A stretch of 64,000 nt of DNA from Pelagihabitans sp965238025 (GCA_965238025.1 OZ250162.1:620001-684000); one strand, 5' to 3'. Shown: positions 26,261 to 34,021, counted from the stretch's first letter. A program made the numbers and translations. Notes: generated from the letters alone by a model not told the origin.

Positions 26261-27745
26261 ATGGGATTAGCAGTTACTTACATCATTCTCGCAGTTTACA
26301 GTATCGCCTTGTTGTTGATATTCTTTTACAGTCTGGCGCAGTTGAATCTTTTGGTCAATTATCTCAGCAATAAAAGACAAAACGCAACCGCCCCAAAATT
26401 CAATCTTTTAGACCCCAAGGAAATCCCCTATGTTACCATTCAACTTCCCGTATATAACGAGGAATATGTAATGGATCGCTTGTTGGAAAACATTGCCAAA
26501 ATAGAATACCCCAAAAGCAAACTTGAAATTCAAGTGCTTGATGATTCTACCGATGATACGGTAATCGATACCGCCAAGCATGTAAAAAGGTTGCAAGAAA
26601 CCGGATTGGACATTACCCATATTCGTCGTGAAAACCGCCAAGGTTTTAAGGCCGGTGCGCTAAAAGAAGGTTTAGAAATTGCCAAAGGGGAGTTTATTGC
26701 CATTTTTGATGCCGATTTTCTACCGGATAGCGATTGGTTAAAGAAAACGGTCATTTATTTTAAGGATGAAGAAATAGGTGTGGTACAGACCCGTTGGGGG
26801 CACATCAACAGGGATTATTCCACGCTAACACGTATTCAGGCCTTCGCGTTGGACGCGCACTTTACCTTAGAACAGGTAGGTAGGAATTCAAAAGGGCATT
26901 TTATCAATTTTAATGGTACCGCCGGTATCTGGCGCAAAGAGTGTATTCTCGATGCCGGTAACTGGGAAGGCGATACCTTGACCGAAGATTTAGATTTAAG
27001 CTACCGCGCCCAATTAAAAGATTGGAAGTTCAAGTATTTAGAGGATGTGGAGACGCCGGCAGAGCTGCCAGTGGTCATCAGTGCCGCCCGTTCGCAGCAA
27101 TTTCGTTGGAACAAGGGCGGGGCCGAAAACTTTAGAAAATCGGTTTGGAGCGTACTCTCTGCAAAGAACATCTCCTTTAAAACCAAATTTCATGGCGTAA
27201 TGCACCTCTTGAACAGCAGTATGTTCCTATGCGTATTCTTGGTCTCTTTATTGAGCATCCCGGCCATGTATATTAAGTCTATTTTTCCGCAGTTAGATTG
27301 GGTTTTCTCCACCTTGAGTTTCTTCGTACTAAGTACGATCATCCTATTCATTTGCTATTGGTTTACCTATAAAAGCATTCAGGGCAGTAGCTTTGATAAT
27401 TTTGTGGACTATATAAAATTGTTCTTTACCTTTTTCTCTGTTGCCCTCGGGTTCTCCTTACATAATTCCATTGCGGTATTGGAAGGTCATATGGGGAAAA
27501 GAAGTGAATTTGTACGTACCCCAAAATTTAATATCAATAGCATTACTGAAAGCTGGAAGGGCAATAAATACCTTGCCAAAAAGCTGTCGCCCAATATGAT
27601 TTTGGAGGCGCTCTTAATGCTCTATTTCCTCTTTGGTATGTACAGCGCAATCCCGTTAAACGACTTCGGATTGTTCCCGTTTCACTTTATGTTGTTTTTA
27701 GGCTTTGGGTTTGTTTTCTTTAAGTCGCTTACTGCACGGGCTTAG
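26261..27745 (+). CDS. membrane family 2 glycosyltransferase, cellulose synthase-like
   Basis: This 494-aa processive-type GT2 has a TM helix at residues ~5-27, a cytoplasmic GT-A domain and about four C-terminal TM helices. The D,D,D,QxxRW residues are seen: Asp in VLDDSTDDT, DADFLPD, LTEDLDLSYR and QQFRWNKG. The longer frame from 26228 overlaps the previous gene and has a GTG start; the ATG at 26261 is preferred. It may make or extend a surface polysaccharide or glycolipid. The polysaccharide type cannot be read from the sequence. Confidence 0.85.
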   Translation: MGLAVTYIILAVYSIALLLIFFYSLAQLNLLVNYLSNKRQNATAPKFNLLDPKEIPYVTIQLPVYNEEYVMDRLLENIAKIEYPKSKLEIQVLDDSTDDTVIDTAKHVKRLQETGLDITHIRRENRQGFKAGALKEGLEIAKGEFIAIFDADFLPDSDWLKKTVIYFKDEEIGVVQTRWGHINRDYSTLTRIQAFALDAHFTLEQVGRNSKGHFINFNGTAGIWRKECILDAGNWEGDTLTEDLDLSYRAQLKDWKFKYLEDVETPAELPVVISAARSQQFRWNKGGAENFRKSVWSVLSAKNISFKTKFHGVMHLLNSSMFLCVFLVSLLSIPAMYIKSIFPQLDWVFSTLSFFVLSTIILFICYWFTYKSIQGSSFDNFVDYIKLFFTFFSVALGFSLHNSIAVLEGHMGKRSEFVRTPKFNINSITESWKGNKYLAKKLSPNMILEALLMLYFLFGMYSAIPLNDFGLFPFHFMLFLGFGFVFFKSLTARA

Positions 27746-27884
27746 GTTTAAATCTTTTTTTGGTTAAACTTATCGAATGTTTTATTCTAGGGAAATCTGT
27801 ATTTCCTAAAAATTGAATAAAGACAGGGTTACCCTCTAATTTTAATATCTTGGTGCTATAATAGATATATGATCATATTCCTAC

Positions 27885-27894
27885 GTTGTGAGCA
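27885..27894 (+). other. 5' end of cassette 1 (GTTG end)
   Basis: gttgtgagca is complementary at 9 of 10 positions to tgcacacaac (28590-28599) just after the SUFU-like gene. It marks the left border of the cassette array. No attI-like site or integrase gene is recognisable beside it. Confidence 0.55.
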
Positions 27895-27922
27895 ACCTGA
27901 AAAATCGAACTAAAATTATCGC

Positions 27923-28585
27923 ATGAGTTTTTTTAAGAAGTTATTTGGCAAAAAAGAAGAGCCTATCGAAAGGGATTTTACTGAAGAAGGGCATGAAAAA
28001 GATTATGAATTAAAATCTAAAGGACTTGAAAATATTCTTGGAAAAATGCACAATCTTGTCGGTCATGCTATAATTCCTTTTGCGGTTGGTGGAGCCGTGG
28101 ATATGTACTACTATCCGAATCATATCAAGGGAACTGGATTTGCAACAATGGAGTTGTTAGACCCAGACGGGAATGGACCTAAAAAAAATCGTTTAGGTAC
28201 ATACGAGTTAGTTGCTTTTACCAAACATGATTTCAACGAAAATAAAAACGAACAAACTCCATTTAACCTAATAGAAAGAAAAGCTTGTGGGTTTTTAACT
28301 GCAATTGGAAGATATTCACCACAAGCCTCGCTAAATCCAAAAGAAACTATTGAAATACCCAACGGAGAGAATGAAGAAAATACTTGTTTAGTTTTCGATT
28401 TATATGAACCAGATGGAAAAAAATTCAAAATAGGAAATAGAGAACATCACTTGCTACTTTGTATAGAAATTTTCAGAAGTGAAATGGACTACGCAAGACA
28501 AAATGGTAGTGAAGAATTATTTAAAATATTAAAAGATAAAGGGTTTTATCCATATAGTGATTTGGATAGAGAACCTGTGAAGTAA
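27923..28585 (+). CDS. suppressor-of-fused (SUFU)-like domain protein, cassette 1
   Basis: This 220-aa cytoplasmic protein has an N-terminal Lys-rich stretch (MSFFKKLFGKKEEP). The later part reads like bacterial SUFU-domain proteins, with IGNREHHLLLCIEIFRSEM followed by DYARQNGSEELFKILKDKG and a final YSDLDREPV. Such proteins are frequent in Bacteroidetes accessory and polymorphic-toxin immunity loci. It is the first gene of the cassette array, alone between GTTG-type ends, in AT-rich sequence unlike the flanking glycosyltransferase genes. Family assignment is from pattern recall and is moderate. Confidence 0.5.
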   Translation: MSFFKKLFGKKEEPIERDFTEEGHEKDYELKSKGLENILGKMHNLVGHAIIPFAVGGAVDMYYYPNHIKGTGFATMELLDPDGNGPKKNRLGTYELVAFTKHDFNENKNEQTPFNLIERKACGFLTAIGRYSPQASLNPKETIEIPNGENEENTCLVFDLYEPDGKKFKIGNREHHLLLCIEIFRSEMDYARQNGSEELFKILKDKGFYPYSDLDREPVK

Positions 28586-28589
28586 AGGC

Positions 28590-28790
28590 TGCACACAACA
28601 CAACCTATAAACAATACGGGCTTCGTGCTTAACCGAATGGTTTGTTTATTTTTATGAAGTCCGCAAAATCTTTGGGATTTTGCTCTGGACAGGAAAAAAT
28701 AAATCAAAACAAAAAGATTGCGCTATGTGCATGGCGGAAAGCAAACGCTAGTTTGTTCCCGTACTGTTCATAGCTAAACCGTTGTCATTA
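28590..28790 (+). repeat. attC-like element 1 (long type, ~200 nt)
   Basis: Between tgcacacaac and gttgtcatta lies an imperfect palindrome. The outer stem is ctataaacaatacggg (28605-28620) with cccgtactgttcatag (28758-28773), pairing 14 of 16. Inner hairpins are AACC-gaat-GGTT, gcaaaatc-tttgg-gattttgc (28663-28683) and caaac-gcta-gtttg (28742-28755). Copies at 29215 and 31026 share sequence and length. The layout matches an integron attC: outer core sites, palindromic body, and a crossover G/TTG at the right end. Confidence 0.7.
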
Positions 28791-28799
28791 ATTTTGAAA

Positions 28800-29195
28800 A
28801 TGCAAGATTTCGAAAAGCTAAAATCTGAAATTATCAATTCAACTCTGAAAAAAATATATCGGACGAAAAAGCCATTTACTGAATTTTGGTTTGAAGGATT
28901 AGGGAATTTACTTTCATACAAATATGTAATGGAATTGGATAACGGAAAAAAATATGAATTCCTGTACGACTACTTATGTGATTGGGATGAGAGTGAAAAA
29001 ATTGTAGAACTTCAAACCGATTTTCAAAACGGATTTCAAAATAAAAAAATAACGGATGTCCTAACAGAAGGACATGAAGGGATTTACTTCAAAATGGAAA
29101 ACGACATGATTTTATATCATAACAACGATTTTGGTTCTGAACTAGCATTTGAAAAATCATCTGAATTATTTGATGATAGTGGTAAACTGATTTGA
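28800..29195 (+). CDS. hypothetical protein, cassette 2
   Basis: This 131-aa soluble acidic protein shows no domain I recognise; recurring features are KPFTEFWFEGLGNLLSYKYV and YDYLCDWDESEKIVELQTDF. A TTG start at 28782 would read through the cassette end; the ATG at 28800 is preferred. It is the only gene between cassette ends 28781-28790 and 29215-29224, which are perfect 10-bp complements. Small proteins of this sort are typical integron cargo. Function unknown. Confidence 0.6.
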   Translation: MQDFEKLKSEIINSTLKKIYRTKKPFTEFWFEGLGNLLSYKYVMELDNGKKYEFLYDYLCDWDESEKIVELQTDFQNGFQNKKITDVLTEGHEGIYFKMENDMILYHNNDFGSELAFEKSSELFDDSGKLI

Positions 29196-29214
29196 AGTCA
29201 GAGCTCAGAAAAAC

Positions 29215-29414
29215 TAATGACAACAATGTCTATAATTAATACGGACTTCGGGTTTTACGCCAAGGTCTGTGTATATTTATGAGGTCGCAAAATCTTTGGG
29301 ATTTTGCTTTGGACAAAAAAAGAAAAAGCAAAACAATAAGCTTTAGCTTCATGCTCAGACTGAAACGAAAAGTTTCCTTGCCTCCGCACTACGCTTAGCC
29401 TAACCGTTGTAAAC
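29215..29414 (+). repeat. attC-like element 2 (long type, 200 nt)
   Basis: The left end taatgacaac is the exact complement of the cassette's own start gttgtcatta. The right end is ccgttgtaaac. The internal hairpin gcaaaatctttgggattttgc (29287-29307) is identical to element 1. The hairpin gaaac-gaaaa-gtttc (29362-29376) replaces caaac-gcta-gtttg of elements 1 and 3, a compensatory C-G to G-C swap. The outer stem is weaker here. Confidence 0.68.
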
Positions 29415-29434
29415 AAGTTTGAAAAACAATACGA

Positions 29435-29800
29435 ATGGAAATTAACAAAGTCAACTTAAATTCAAAACTAAATACGTTTAACGAATATTGGACACCGAAA
29501 ATAGTCGGAGAACTTAACAATCAATTTGTTAAAATAGCCAAGTTTAAAGGAGAATTCGTTATGCATAAGCACGAACAAGAAGATGAACTTTTTTATGTTA
29601 TTGATGGTACGTTATTCATTGAGTTGGTTGACAAAACTTTGGAGCTGAATACAGGCGAATTTGTTGTCATTCCGAAAGGAGTAGAACACAAACCTTATGC
29701 ACCTGAAGAGGTAAGTGTTATGTTGTTCGAACCTGCATCAACGCTAAATACTGGAAACACACAAAACGAGTGGACAGTATCTGATTTAGATAAAATTTAG
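29435..29800 (+). CDS. cupin-domain protein, cassette 3
   Basis: A 121-aa single-domain cupin. The metal-binding first motif is seen as HKHEQEDELFYVIDGTLFIE (His, His, Glu ligands). The second motif is GEFVVIPKGVEHKPYAPEE with His. Such small cupins may act as isomerases or dioxygenases or bind ligands; the substrate is unknown. The gene is followed after 9 bp by a VOC-family gene, and the two share one cassette bounded by gttgtaa and ttacaac. Confidence 0.85.
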   Translation: MEINKVNLNSKLNTFNEYWTPKIVGELNNQFVKIAKFKGEFVMHKHEQEDELFYVIDGTLFIELVDKTLELNTGEFVVIPKGVEHKPYAPEEVSVMLFEPASTLNTGNTQNEWTVSDLDKI

Positions 29801-29809
29801 TTTGTTTAA

Positions 29810-30253
29810 ATGAAATTTGCCCATACAAATATAATCAGTACGAATTGGAAGGAACTCGTAGACTTTTATATAAAAACTTTTGATTGTAAAATTGTTCCAC
29901 CAATTAGAAAACAATCTGGAGAATGGCTTGAAAAAGGAACTGGATTGGAAAATGCAAAATTAGAAGGTGCTCACCTATTACTTCCAGGATACGGAGAGAA
30001 CGGACCAACATTAGAAATCTACCAATACGAGAATACTCAAAAACAAGATTTTATATCACCAAATAGAAGAGGGTTTGGGCATATTGCCTTTGAAGTTGAA
30101 AGTGTAGAAATAACTCTCAAAACTCTGGAAAGAAATGGTGGAAAAGCCTTTGGGGAGATTACGAAAAGAGTGGTGAAAGATGTTGGGGAAATTACATTCA
30201 TTTATGCAAGAGATCCAGAAGGAAATTTGATTGAATTACAAAGTTGGAAATAA
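29810..30253 (+). CDS. VOC/glyoxalase-family protein, cassette 3
   Basis: This 147-aa protein has two beta-alpha-beta-beta-beta modules of the vicinal oxygen chelate superfamily. Metal ligand candidates are His in KFAHTNIIS, Glu in PTLEIYQYEN, His in GFGHIAFEVE and Glu in GNLIELQSWK. This is the layout of lactoylglutathione lyase-like and antibiotic-resistance VOC proteins. Encoded with the cupin gene as a two-gene cassette. The reaction is unknown. Confidence 0.85.
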   Translation: MKFAHTNIISTNWKELVDFYIKTFDCKIVPPIRKQSGEWLEKGTGLENAKLEGAHLLLPGYGENGPTLEIYQYENTQKQDFISPNRRGFGHIAFEVESVEITLKTLERNGGKAFGEITKRVVKDVGEITFIYARDPEGNLIELQSWK

Positions 30254-30263
30254 AGCCAGTTTA

Positions 30264-30391
30264 TTACAACGTATATAACACGTTGCCAAAATTTGGCTGA
30301 CTTCGAGCTCTCCCCTACTAATAAACCTCAGTTACGACTGAATAAAATATAACTATTATGGCAACGTGCCATATACAATACCGTTGGCAAC
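30264..30391 (+). repeat. attC-like element 3 (short type, 128 nt)
   Basis: ttacaac is followed by gtatataacacgttgcca (30271-30288). The matching arm tggcaacgtgccatatac (30358-30375) pairs 16 of 18. It ends in ccgttggcaac. This is the clearest attC-type hairpin of the set: inner and outer core pairs, a long stem and an unpaired variable centre. It shares only its architecture, not its interior, with the long elements. Confidence 0.7.
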
Positions 30392-30401
30392 AAGCTCAAA
30401 A

Positions 30402-30992
30402 ATGAATATCGAGATTTTAAATACAGGAATACGGCTTGAAAACGATAGAGTTTTATTACTGCCATTTGAAAATAAAAGAAACCAAGAACTCAAAGAAGTA
30501 ATTTTCGATAAGGAAATCTGGAGGTTTATGGGTATGGACATGCAAACCGAATCGGATTTTGAAAATTACCTGAAGAATACAATAAAGGACAAAAACAATG
30601 GAGTTTGTTATCCTTTCCTAATCCTGGATAAGAAAAGCGAAAAAGTTGTTGGAAGTACCAGATATGGCTATTTGAATACTGGAAGCGAGAAATGTGAAAT
30701 TGGTTGGACTTGGTATGGAAAAGAGTTTCAAGGAACGGGGCTAAATAAAGCCTGTAAGTTTGAATTATTGAATTTTGGATTTGAAAAAATTGGATTTAGA
30801 AGAATTCAATTTAGCACAGACCAAGAAAATTTAAGGTCTCAAAAAGCAATCGAAAAACTAGGGGCGAAAAAAGAAGGAGTTTTTAGAAATAATTACATAG
30901 CTCCAAACGGGGAAAGCAGAAACGATGTTTATTTCAGTATTATAAAAGAGGATTGGGAATTAATAAAAAAAGAGAGGTTTTCGGAATTTTAA
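30402..30992 (+). CDS. GNAT-family N-acetyltransferase (RimJ/RimL-like), cassette 4
   Basis: This 196-aa acyl-CoA-dependent acetyltransferase has the family landmarks CEIGWTWYGKEFQGTGLNKA (acetyl-CoA-binding Q-x-x-G-x-G/A region) and FRRIQFSTDQENLRSQKAIEKLGAKKEGVFRNN, typical of RimJ/RimL enzymes. The ATG at 30402 is chosen because the longer frame from 30366 starts within the attC-like element. The cassette ends gttggcaac and gttgccaac are exact complements. Acetyltransferases are a common integron cargo class. Substrate unknown. Confidence 0.85.
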   Translation: MNIEILNTGIRLENDRVLLLPFENKRNQELKEVIFDKEIWRFMGMDMQTESDFENYLKNTIKDKNNGVCYPFLILDKKSEKVVGSTRYGYLNTGSEKCEIGWTWYGKEFQGTGLNKACKFELLNFGFEKIGFRRIQFSTDQENLRSQKAIEKLGAKKEGVFRNNYIAPNGESRNDVYFSIIKEDWELIKKERFSEF

Positions 30993-31025
30993 TTTATTAG
31001 AAAACTAAACAGAGCGGAAAAGCCA

Positions 31026-31243
31026 GTTGCCAACAATGGCTATAATTAATACGAGTTTTGATGCTTAACCCAAAGTTTGGGTATATTTATGAAGTCCGTC
31101 AAATCTTTTGGATTTTGCTCTGGACAGGGAAAAATAAATCAAAACCTAACTCGCCGGCAGGCGGGCAAAAAAATTTCGCTATGTGCATGGTGGAAAGCAA
31201 ACGCTAGTTTGCTCCCGTTCTGTTCATAGCTCAACCATTGGCA
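31026..31243 (+). repeat. attC-like element 4 (long type) with inserted palindrome
   Basis: It begins gttgccaac and ends aaccattggca. The sequence follows elements 1 and 2 closely (aatggctataattaatacgag on the left, cccgttctgttcatagctc on the right). The hairpin acccaaa-g-tttgggt replaces AACC-gaat-GGTT of element 1 while keeping pairing. A 21-bp GC-rich palindromic piece (31145-31165) is inserted between caaaac and aaaaa relative to element 1. Without it the length would be ~197 nt. Confidence 0.68.
31145..31165. repeat. palindromic repeat inserted in attC-like element 4
   Basis: ctaactcgccggcaggcggg is absent from the otherwise parallel element at 28590-28790. It resembles the GC-rich piece translated within the FAD oxidoreductase gene. 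Confidence 0.6.
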
Positions 31244-31331
31244 CAAATTAGACAAAGTTAAAAATCACAATTGTTGTGAATTGGGTTAAGGTAAAACCGG
31301 GTACCCAAAAAAATAGAATTGAATAAATAGT

Positions 31332-31757
31332 ATGACAACAACATTTTTTACATTCGTAGGCGACCAATGCGGAAAGGCTGAGGAAGCGATAAATTTTTAC
31401 ACTTCCATCTTCCCGAATTCGGAAATTAAAAGCATACTGAATTACTCGGAAGGTGAGCCAGGAGGTACACCCGAACTTATTAAATATGGCGTATTTACAT
31501 TAAATGGAACTGATTATATGGTTTCTGAAAGCAGTTACAATCATGCTTGGTCATTTACACCCGCCGTTTCACTTTTAATACGTGATAATTCTGATGATCT
31601 GATACAAACACTTTTCGAAAAGCTTTCCTCAAATGGTGGTCAAATAATGGTTCCTTTAGATAACTACAAAGGTGAAGGGGATTATGGATTTGGCAAGAAA
31701 TTCGGATGGTGTGAAGACAAATATGGGATATCGTGGCAATTTGTACTTTCTGAATAA
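31332..31757 (+). CDS. VOC-family protein, PhnB/3-demethylubiquinone methyltransferase-like
   Basis: This 141-aa single-chain VOC protein of the PhnB-like group has FFTFVGDQCGKAEEAINFYTSIFP at the N-terminus, typical of this family, and KKFGWCEDKYGISWQFVLSE at the end. These proteins are annotated as 3-demethylubiquinone methyltransferase-like although activity is unproven. It forms cassette 5: the 5' end is attggca at 31237, while its own 3' core site is missing because the following element is truncated. Confidence 0.85.
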   Translation: MTTTFFTFVGDQCGKAEEAINFYTSIFPNSEIKSILNYSEGEPGGTPELIKYGVFTLNGTDYMVSESSYNHAWSFTPAVSLLIRDNSDDLIQTLFEKLSSNGGQIMVPLDNYKGEGDYGFGKKFGWCEDKYGISWQFVLSE

Positions 31758-31770
31758 TTGATCATGAGTG

Positions 31771-31811
31771 TCCCTGCCTCAGCCACTGCGCTTAGCGGAA
31801 CAGTTGGAAGC
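31771..31811 (+). repeat. truncated attC-like element 5, right half only
   Basis: tccctgcctcagccactgcgcttagcggaacagttgg matches the right end of element 2 (tccttgcctccgcactacgcttagcctaaccgttgt). The left half, expected to start with the complement of attggca, is absent. A deletion appears to have fused cassettes 5 and 6. Confidence 0.55.
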
Positions 31812-31854
31812 AAGCAAAAATTAGGAAGAAATACAGATGAAAAAGTAATTGCAA

Positions 31855-32394
31855 ATGACACAGATAAGCCACTTCATAAGAGAAATTATTCCGGTAATAG
31901 TCGGAATACTGATTGCATTGGCAATCAACAATTGGAATGAAGACAGAAAGGATAAAAAGTATCTAAATCAGATTTTTTTGGCTATCAATGCTGAGTTGGA
32001 AGAAAGCAGTATAGACATAAAAGAAAATATACCAAAGCAACAAGTGCTCATTGATAGTTTAAAAAAATACATGAATGATGAAACTATTTCGATATTTGAC
32101 ATCATAAGGAAGGCTGGCGGGGTTCATGGACCTAATATTAAAAATAATTCATGGAAAGCACTTGCCAATTCGAAAATTGAATTAGTTGAGTTTAAAAAAT
32201 TATCTGAGTTATCTGAAATAGATGAATCAAAAAAAGGTCTCGAAATTAAACAGCAAAAAATTCTTGACTATACCGTTGAAAATCTCAAAAAAACAACCCG
32301 AGAAAAAAAAGAGATTTTTATGTTATTAAATCAAGAACTAATATCTACGGAAAAGTACTTGCAATTTGAAATCAAAGAATTCCTAAAAAAATGA
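31855..32394 (+). CDS. DUF6090-like membrane-anchored protein, cassette 6
   Basis: This 179-aa protein has one N-terminal TM helix (IREIIPVIVGILIALAINNW) followed by the NWNEDRKDKKYLNQIF motif and a long helical, coiled-coil-like cytoplasmic or periplasmic part. That layout is typical of Bacteroidetes DUF6090 proteins, though the usual first ~25 residues are shorter here. The ATG at 31855 is preferred to a TTG two codons upstream. The cassette ends gttggaagc (31803) and gctaacaac (32403) pair 7 of 9. Function unknown. Confidence 0.65.
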   Translation: MTQISHFIREIIPVIVGILIALAINNWNEDRKDKKYLNQIFLAINAELEESSIDIKENIPKQQVLIDSLKKYMNDETISIFDIIRKAGGVHGPNIKNNSWKALANSKIELVEFKKLSELSEIDESKKGLEIKQQKILDYTVENLKKTTREKKEIFMLLNQELISTEKYLQFEIKEFLKK

Positions 32395-32402
32395 CGTCTG
32401 CT

Positions 32403-32411
32403 GCTAACAAC
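32403..32411 (+). other. right-most cassette core-like site
   Basis: gctaacaac pairs 7 of 9 with gttggaagc (31803-31811). No palindromic body follows, so it looks like the left remnant of an attC-like element and the right limit of the recognisable array. Confidence 0.4.
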
Positions 32412-32459
32412 GCATATTCGTCCATCGTCAGCAAAAGAGGTACAGCCTCCTAAAAAAGT

Positions 32460-33497
32460 ATGACCAAGAAACAAACAAAACGAATCCTTAGAATAGTTTT
32501 GGCTATTGCAACCCCAATCTCTTTGTTCTTTGTACCATGGATTTTGGTATGGGCCTGGATATTACCACTACCGAATACCGTTCAAGAACAAGTAGATCAG
32601 GCCATTGGTCACGGATTTGACGGAATGATCGTTTATGTAGATGAAGCTGGCAAACCGCCTGAATTTTATACCGCTGGTTGGAAAGACCGGAAAAATAAAA
32701 TTCCCGCAGACCCAAAAGCCCTATTCAAGATTGCCAGTATCAGCAAATTATATGTTGCTGTTGCTGTCACCAAATTAGTCAAAGACAAGCGTTTGTCTTT
32801 AGATAAAACACTTGCCAATTACTTTCCGGAACTTGTTGGAAGAATTGAAAATGCTCAAAAAATCACCATAAGAATGATGGTGCAGCATCGGAGTGGCATT
32901 CCAAATTTTACCGACCACCCTGGTTTTTGGGAAAACCCACCAAAAACAAGTGAAGAAACTCTTGAACTAGCGCTTGATTTACCAGCTAATTTTGAACCCA
33001 ATGAAGATTACGGGTATTCAAACACGAATTATTTATTGCTTTCCGAACTCATTGATCAGGTGATGGGATATAGCCACCACCAATACATCAAGGAAGAAAT
33101 TTTGAGCCCGCTTGAGCTGAACAATACGTTTAGTTCTCTTAGTGATGTGAATATAGATGATGTTATGAGTGGATATTATGTTGGCTATGAACCCGATTTA
33201 AAGACCGTTGAACAAGGCATGCTAGCTACTGCCGAGGATGTGGGTCTATTCCTAAGGGCGCTAAACGATGGTTCGGTGTTTGCAGAAGGCGAACAGGAAA
33301 TCTATTCCTCTATTTACGTCTACGAACATGGAGGTCTCGTTCCCGGCTATCAAAGCCTAGCAGAATATCATAAAGACATCGATACCGTGGTTGTTCAATT
33401 TATGAATACAACCAATTTTGATGGATACCATTGGAATTTATCGGAGATCGTGATTAATCGTATTGTAAAAATATTGAAAAGACAAAAAAGCTCGTAG
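32460..33497 (+). CDS. serine hydrolase, beta-lactamase/PBP class C family
   Basis: This 345-aa protein is anchored by an N-terminal TM helix (IVLAIATPISLFFVPWILV). The penicillin-binding-type active site is present: SISK (Ser93-Lys96), Tyr in YGYSNTNY, and HGGLVPGY in place of KTG. It may act as a D-aminopeptidase, esterase or peptidase on peptides; a true beta-lactamase role is not indicated. It is the first gene of the accessory island after the recognisable cassettes, same direction. Confidence 0.85.
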   Translation: MTKKQTKRILRIVLAIATPISLFFVPWILVWAWILPLPNTVQEQVDQAIGHGFDGMIVYVDEAGKPPEFYTAGWKDRKNKIPADPKALFKIASISKLYVAVAVTKLVKDKRLSLDKTLANYFPELVGRIENAQKITIRMMVQHRSGIPNFTDHPGFWENPPKTSEETLELALDLPANFEPNEDYGYSNTNYLLLSELIDQVMGYSHHQYIKEEILSPLELNNTFSSLSDVNIDDVMSGYYVGYEPDLKTVEQGMLATAEDVGLFLRALNDGSVFAEGEQEIYSSIYVYEHGGLVPGYQSLAEYHKDIDTVVVQFMNTTNFDGYHWNLSEIVINRIVKILKRQKSS

Positions 33498-33536
33498 TAT
33501 TAAATTCTATAAAAACACGACCCTATTCTCTAAAAA

Positions 33537-33980
33537 ATGACAGCAACAACCCATAAATTAGAAACGCTATTAAAATCCGGATGGGAGTATATTTCTAAGG
33601 CTTCCGAAGCTGAATTACGTCAAAAATCGGCTCCCGAAAAATGGTCAAAAAAAGAAATTTTAGGGCATTTAATCGATTCTGGAATTAACAATTTGCAACG
33701 CTTTACTGAGATTCAGTTTGAAAGCAAACCGTATAAAATAAGACCCTATAAGCAAGATGAATTGGTTAAGGCAAATGATTACCAAAACGCTAAAACCAAA
33801 GAAATTCTTGATTTTTGGCTTTCAATCAATGCTCGAATTGGTGAGGTGATGCAACAGCAAACAGAAGAGACATTACGCTACAAAATTGAATTGTATAAGG
33901 ATACTACCAAGGATTTAAGGTTCTTAATGAAAGATTATGTAGATCATTTAGAACATCATCTGAAGCAAATCATTGTATAA
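33537..33980 (+). CDS. DinB-superfamily protein
   Basis: This 147-aa four-helix-bundle protein of the DinB/YfiT-like group has three widely spaced metal-ligand His candidates: His in KEILGHLIDSGINN and the pair in VDHLEHHLKQII. Related enzymes transfer thiols or act in bacillithiol-type detoxification, but this one's activity is unknown. It sits 39 bp after the serine hydrolase gene in the same direction. Confidence 0.8.
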   Translation: MTATTHKLETLLKSGWEYISKASEAELRQKSAPEKWSKKEILGHLIDSGINNLQRFTEIQFESKPYKIRPYKQDELVKANDYQNAKTKEILDFWLSINARIGEVMQQQTEETLRYKIELYKDTTKDLRFLMKDYVDHLEHHLKQIIV

Positions 33981-34021
33981 TATAACCAGAAAGGCAGAAA
34001 TAGTAAATTGGGGTTTTACAT

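Noticed and set aside
27746..27884. attI site or integrase next to the first cassette
   Set aside because: The stretch has no gene and no second GTTG-type site with partner; nothing specific supports an attI.
28590..31243. Repeated intergenic sequences considered as a CRISPR array or insertion sequences
   Set aside because: Only three long copies of ~200 nt occur, spaced by whole genes rather than short spacers, and no transposase frame lies within them.
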